64,000 nt of DNA from NCBI RefSeq assembly GCF_000429505.1, contig NZ_AUBZ01000021.1, forward strand, positions 37,953 to 101,952, written 5' to 3'. Position 1 is the first letter of the stretch, and the number at the start of each line of letters is the position of its first letter. Positions 63,687 to 64,000 of the stretch are shown here, piece after piece. Source of the stretch: Aliagarivorans taiwanensis DSM 22990. Its GTDB lineage: Bacteria > Pseudomonadota > Gammaproteobacteria > Enterobacterales > Celerinatantimonadaceae. The notes below the pieces were generated by a model that saw only the letters and a program-made list of their open reading frames with translations, searched no databases and had not been told where the DNA came from. The position numbers and the translations under genes were made by a program.

Positions 63687-64000
63687 AAATGGATACTTGG
63701 TGGGTTTCCGCCTGACTTCTCGAGGGTAAACTCTATCAGGCCGAGACGCCGGGAGCGTAAGCATTCGCAGTGTTTCCAGTAGTGCTGCATAGTGCTTGGG
63801 CAAGTTGCCGGGGCTACTCATTGGCAACCTGGCTAGGAAGGTGGTCACGTGCCACAAGCAGTGGCTAAAGCTTAGCCTCGTTGGCGTTAATGGCTCTTCT
63901 GCTGCACAGGCCTCTATCATCACTATTCTAATGAGGTTGTAAGCCAACAGGACTCCCCATAGCTCTTGGTTAACCATCTCTGGCTTTTTGCTTCGCAGTG
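63663..64000 (-). CDS. IS4-family transposase, C-terminal part
   Basis: Only the last 111 or so codons are inside the window; the frame stays open to position 64000. The segment LRSKKPEMVNQELWGVLLAY followed by NLIRIVMIEAC is the conserved C-terminal helix of IS4-type DDE transposases, which holds the region after the catalytic glutamate. The tail HYAALLETLRMLTLPASRPD, then RVYPREVRRKPTKYPFKKK, is basic, as usual in the family. The ATG at 63977 is internal, not the start. No frameshift is seen in the visible part. Confidence 0.85.
   Translation of the reverse strand, partial: LRSKKPEMVNQELWGVLLAYNLIRIVMIEACAAEEPLTPTRLSFSHCLWHVTTFLARLPMSSPGNLPKHYAALLETLRMLTLPASRPDRVYPREVRRKPTKYPFKKKCQSA

Larger units (their letters stand above)
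63650..64000 (-). mobile_element. IS4-family insertion sequence, right part cut by the window edge
   Basis: The element end appears to be at 63650: TAATGCCAGTCAGTTAAG closely resembles the terminal inverted repeat of E. coli IS4 (TAATGCCGATCAGTTAAG, from memory). The transposase gene ends 13 bases inside it. It inserted downstream of yeaD in intergenic DNA and breaks no visible gene. The other end lies outside the window. Confidence 0.8.

Overview
The window reads as a chromosomal segment of a marine-type gammaproteobacterium related to the Vibrio, Shewanella, Aeromonas and Alteromonadales groups. The evidence is gene content and order: pgm-seqA-ybfF-ybfE-fldA-fur is the E. coli neighbourhood, and ydjA, sppA, ansA, yeaC, msrB, gapA and yeaD keep the E. 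coli order. Lineage-typical families (DUF2788, DUF2989, DUF3334, PF10115/HlyU) and PsrA-like operators fit the same placement. I cannot name the genus from sequence alone. The region is dense core genome; the only mobile element seen is an IS4-family end at the right edge.

Layout. 1-3.0 kb: start of glycogen phosphorylase and phosphoglucomutase. 3.0-9.5 kb: seqA, ybfF, DUF2788, ybfE, flavodoxin, a lytic transglycosylase, a DUF4442 protein, fur, ubiX and an HD-GYP phosphodiesterase. 9.5-13.8 kb: a two-gene RND efflux pump. 14-24.3 kb: an SSB-like tandem OB-fold protein, rsuA, malZ behind a candidate structured leader, rmuC, a HlyU-family protein, cnoX, cyuA, cobO/btuR and rnb. 24.4-33.8 kb: a GPH sugar:cation symporter, tamB-tamA, and a VTT-domain/flavin oxidoreductase fusion. 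33.9-37.3 kb: a substrate-binding lipoprotein coupled to a membrane PAS-GGDEF-EAL sensor whose reading frame is broken by one amber codon in the HAMP region. 37.5-44.3 kb: htpX, the biotin locus (bioBFCD divergent from bioA across a likely BirA operator), a P-loop kinase-like protein and a small membrane protein. 44.5-54.7 kb: asnS, DUF3334, a DsbA-family protein, ydjA, fadH, sppA, ansA, yeaC, a DUF2989 lipoprotein and msrB. 54.7-63.6 kb: glgX, glgB, malQ, then gapA and yeaD. 63.65 kb to the end: the IS4-family element.

A strong theme is alpha-glucan metabolism. Glycogen branching (glgB), debranching (glgX), phosphorolysis (glgP), maltodextrin disproportionation (malQ), maltodextrin glucosidase (malZ), glucose-1-P/glucose-6-P interconversion (pgm), a hexose-6-P mutarotase (yeaD) and glyceraldehyde-3-P dehydrogenase (gapA) all lie in 64 kb. 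They would feed stored or imported glucan into glycolysis. glgC and glgA are not in the window.

The least ordinary signals are the amber-interrupted c-di-GMP sensor with its binding-protein partner, the multi-hairpin leader before malZ, the tandem SSB-like protein, the CheC/CheX-type motif in DUF3334, competing hairpins between malQ and glgB, and several strong inverted repeats that look like operators of regulators encoded elsewhere. I saw no tRNA, rRNA, CRISPR array or prophage.
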